In this document: positions 5,087-5,655 of the stretch, one piece after another | Layout of the letters: each line of letters starts with the position of its first letter | Numbering within the stretch: position 1 is the stretch's first letter | Source: Flavobacteriales bacterium | GTDB lineage: Bacteria > Bacteroidota > Bacteroidia > Flavobacteriales > Flavobacteriaceae | Direction: 5' to 3' | DNA: 5,655 nucleotides | Assembly: GCA_027031025.1 (NCBI GenBank) | Contig: JALVEJ010000018.1 | Span: 1 to 5,655 of the forward strand | Notes under the pieces: generated by a model | Database searches by the model: none | What the model saw: the letters and a program-made list of their open reading frames with translations, nothing else | Told to the model about the DNA's origin: nothing | Translations under genes and position numbers: made by a program

Positions 5087-5655
5087 TTGAAAAAATTTAT
5101 TGCAGGTTTACTATTAATCATCTCACAAATACTATGCGCTCAACAACATACTGCTGTTGTAAAAGGCTATATTATAAACCAGTTAAAACAACCGGTATCC
5201 GATGTCAATATTCGCTATAAAGATAAAGGCACCACTAGCAACAAGCAAGGTTATTTTGAATTGGTTTTACCGGCTAACAAAAAAGTTAAATTAATTTTCA
5301 CGCATTTGAATTTTGAAGAAAAAATCTATATCATCCGGCTTAAAACTAACCAAATAAAAACCTTAAAAGTTGTTTTATTACCCAAAAATGAAGCGATTAA
5401 AGAAGTGGTAATTAAGGCAAAAACCCGCAAAGAAAAAGAAGGCGGTGTCAAAATAGGCAAAATGAATATCGTGGTGACGCCGGGCGCGCAAGCCGGTGTT
5501 GAAAATTTATTGAAAACCTTGCCGTCGGTCAGTGGGTTTGACGAAATGAGCTCGCAATATATGGTGCGTGGCGGTAATTTTGATGAAAATCAAGTCTATA
5601 TCAACGATATTGAAGTCTATCGCCCGTTTTTAATCCGTAGCGGACAACAAGAAGG
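5087..5655 (+). CDS. TonB-dependent outer-membrane receptor, N-terminal part (runs off the right edge)
   Basis: 189 complete codons are present. From the TTG at 5087 the protein begins MKKFIAGLLLIISQILCAQQ, a clean signal peptide with likely cleavage after Ala18. No ATG occurs in frame before residue 126, so a TTG start is needed; a second TTG at 5081 would add two residues. The Cys at 17 is not in a good lipobox. Residues about 23-110 form a carboxypeptidase-regulatory-like (CarboxypepD_reg) beta-sandwich: VVKGYIINQLKQPVSDVNI, then TTSNKQGYFEL, ending in KEVVIKA. Residues about 127 onward are the receptor plug, with GVENLLKTLPSV (137-148), MVRGGNFDENQVYINDIEV (159-177) and YRPFLIRSGQQ. Such proteins import ligands across the outer membrane using TonB energy. 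No SusD-like partner is seen because the sequence ends, so the substrate is unknown. It is divergent from smpB. Confidence 0.88.
   Translation, partial: MKKFIAGLLLIISQILCAQQHTAVVKGYIINQLKQPVSDVNIRYKDKGTTSNKQGYFELVLPANKKVKLIFTHLNFEEKIYIIRLKTNQIKTLKVVLLPKNEAIKEVVIKAKTRKEKEGGVKIGKMNIVVTPGAQAGVENLLKTLPSVSGFDEMSSQYMVRGGNFDENQVYINDIEVYRPFLIRSGQQE

Overview
The window looks like a chromosomal piece of a Bacteroidota genome, probably a Flavobacteriia-like lineage; I cannot go lower than phylum with confidence. The clues are: AT-rich DNA, genes mostly without Shine-Dalgarno sites, -7 promoter boxes of the form TAnnTTTG, a secreted protein with a type IX secretion (T9SS) C-terminal sorting domain, and an outer-membrane TonB-dependent receptor that starts with a carboxypeptidase-regulatory-like domain.

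Layout. Positions 1-84 hold the last 27 codons of an unidentified gene that runs in from the left and ends inside a short-period repeat. Positions 51-227 are a mosaic of four different 7-8 nt tandem repeats. Next come two tRNA-maturation genes on the + strand, joined by a TAATG stop/start overlap: a single-domain TsaC/Sua5-type threonylcarbamoyl-AMP synthase (t6A37 of tRNA) and an HD-domain CCA tRNA nucleotidyltransferase (3' CCA end). After a perfect -7 box lies a 170-aa acidic protein of the plasmid pRiA4b ORF-3-like family, then a 527-aa secreted Asp-box (BNR) beta-propeller protein with a T9SS tail. Converging on it from the - strand is smpB, the tmRNA partner in ribosome rescue. A 177-bp AT-rich divergent region then separates smpB from a TonB-dependent receptor that runs off the right edge and appears to use a TTG start.

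The genes share a translation-quality theme (TsaC, CCA enzyme, SmpB) but are in separate transcription units. The two envelope genes look unrelated to it and to each other. I see no phage, CRISPR, toxin-antitoxin or transposon module, and no convincing new system. The points most worth a second look are the mosaic repeat tract, which supplies the C-terminus and stop codon of the upstream gene, an 18-bp palindrome in the smpB/receptor divergent region, and the Asp-box protein, which lacks the sialidase FRIP motif and so should not be called a sialidase.
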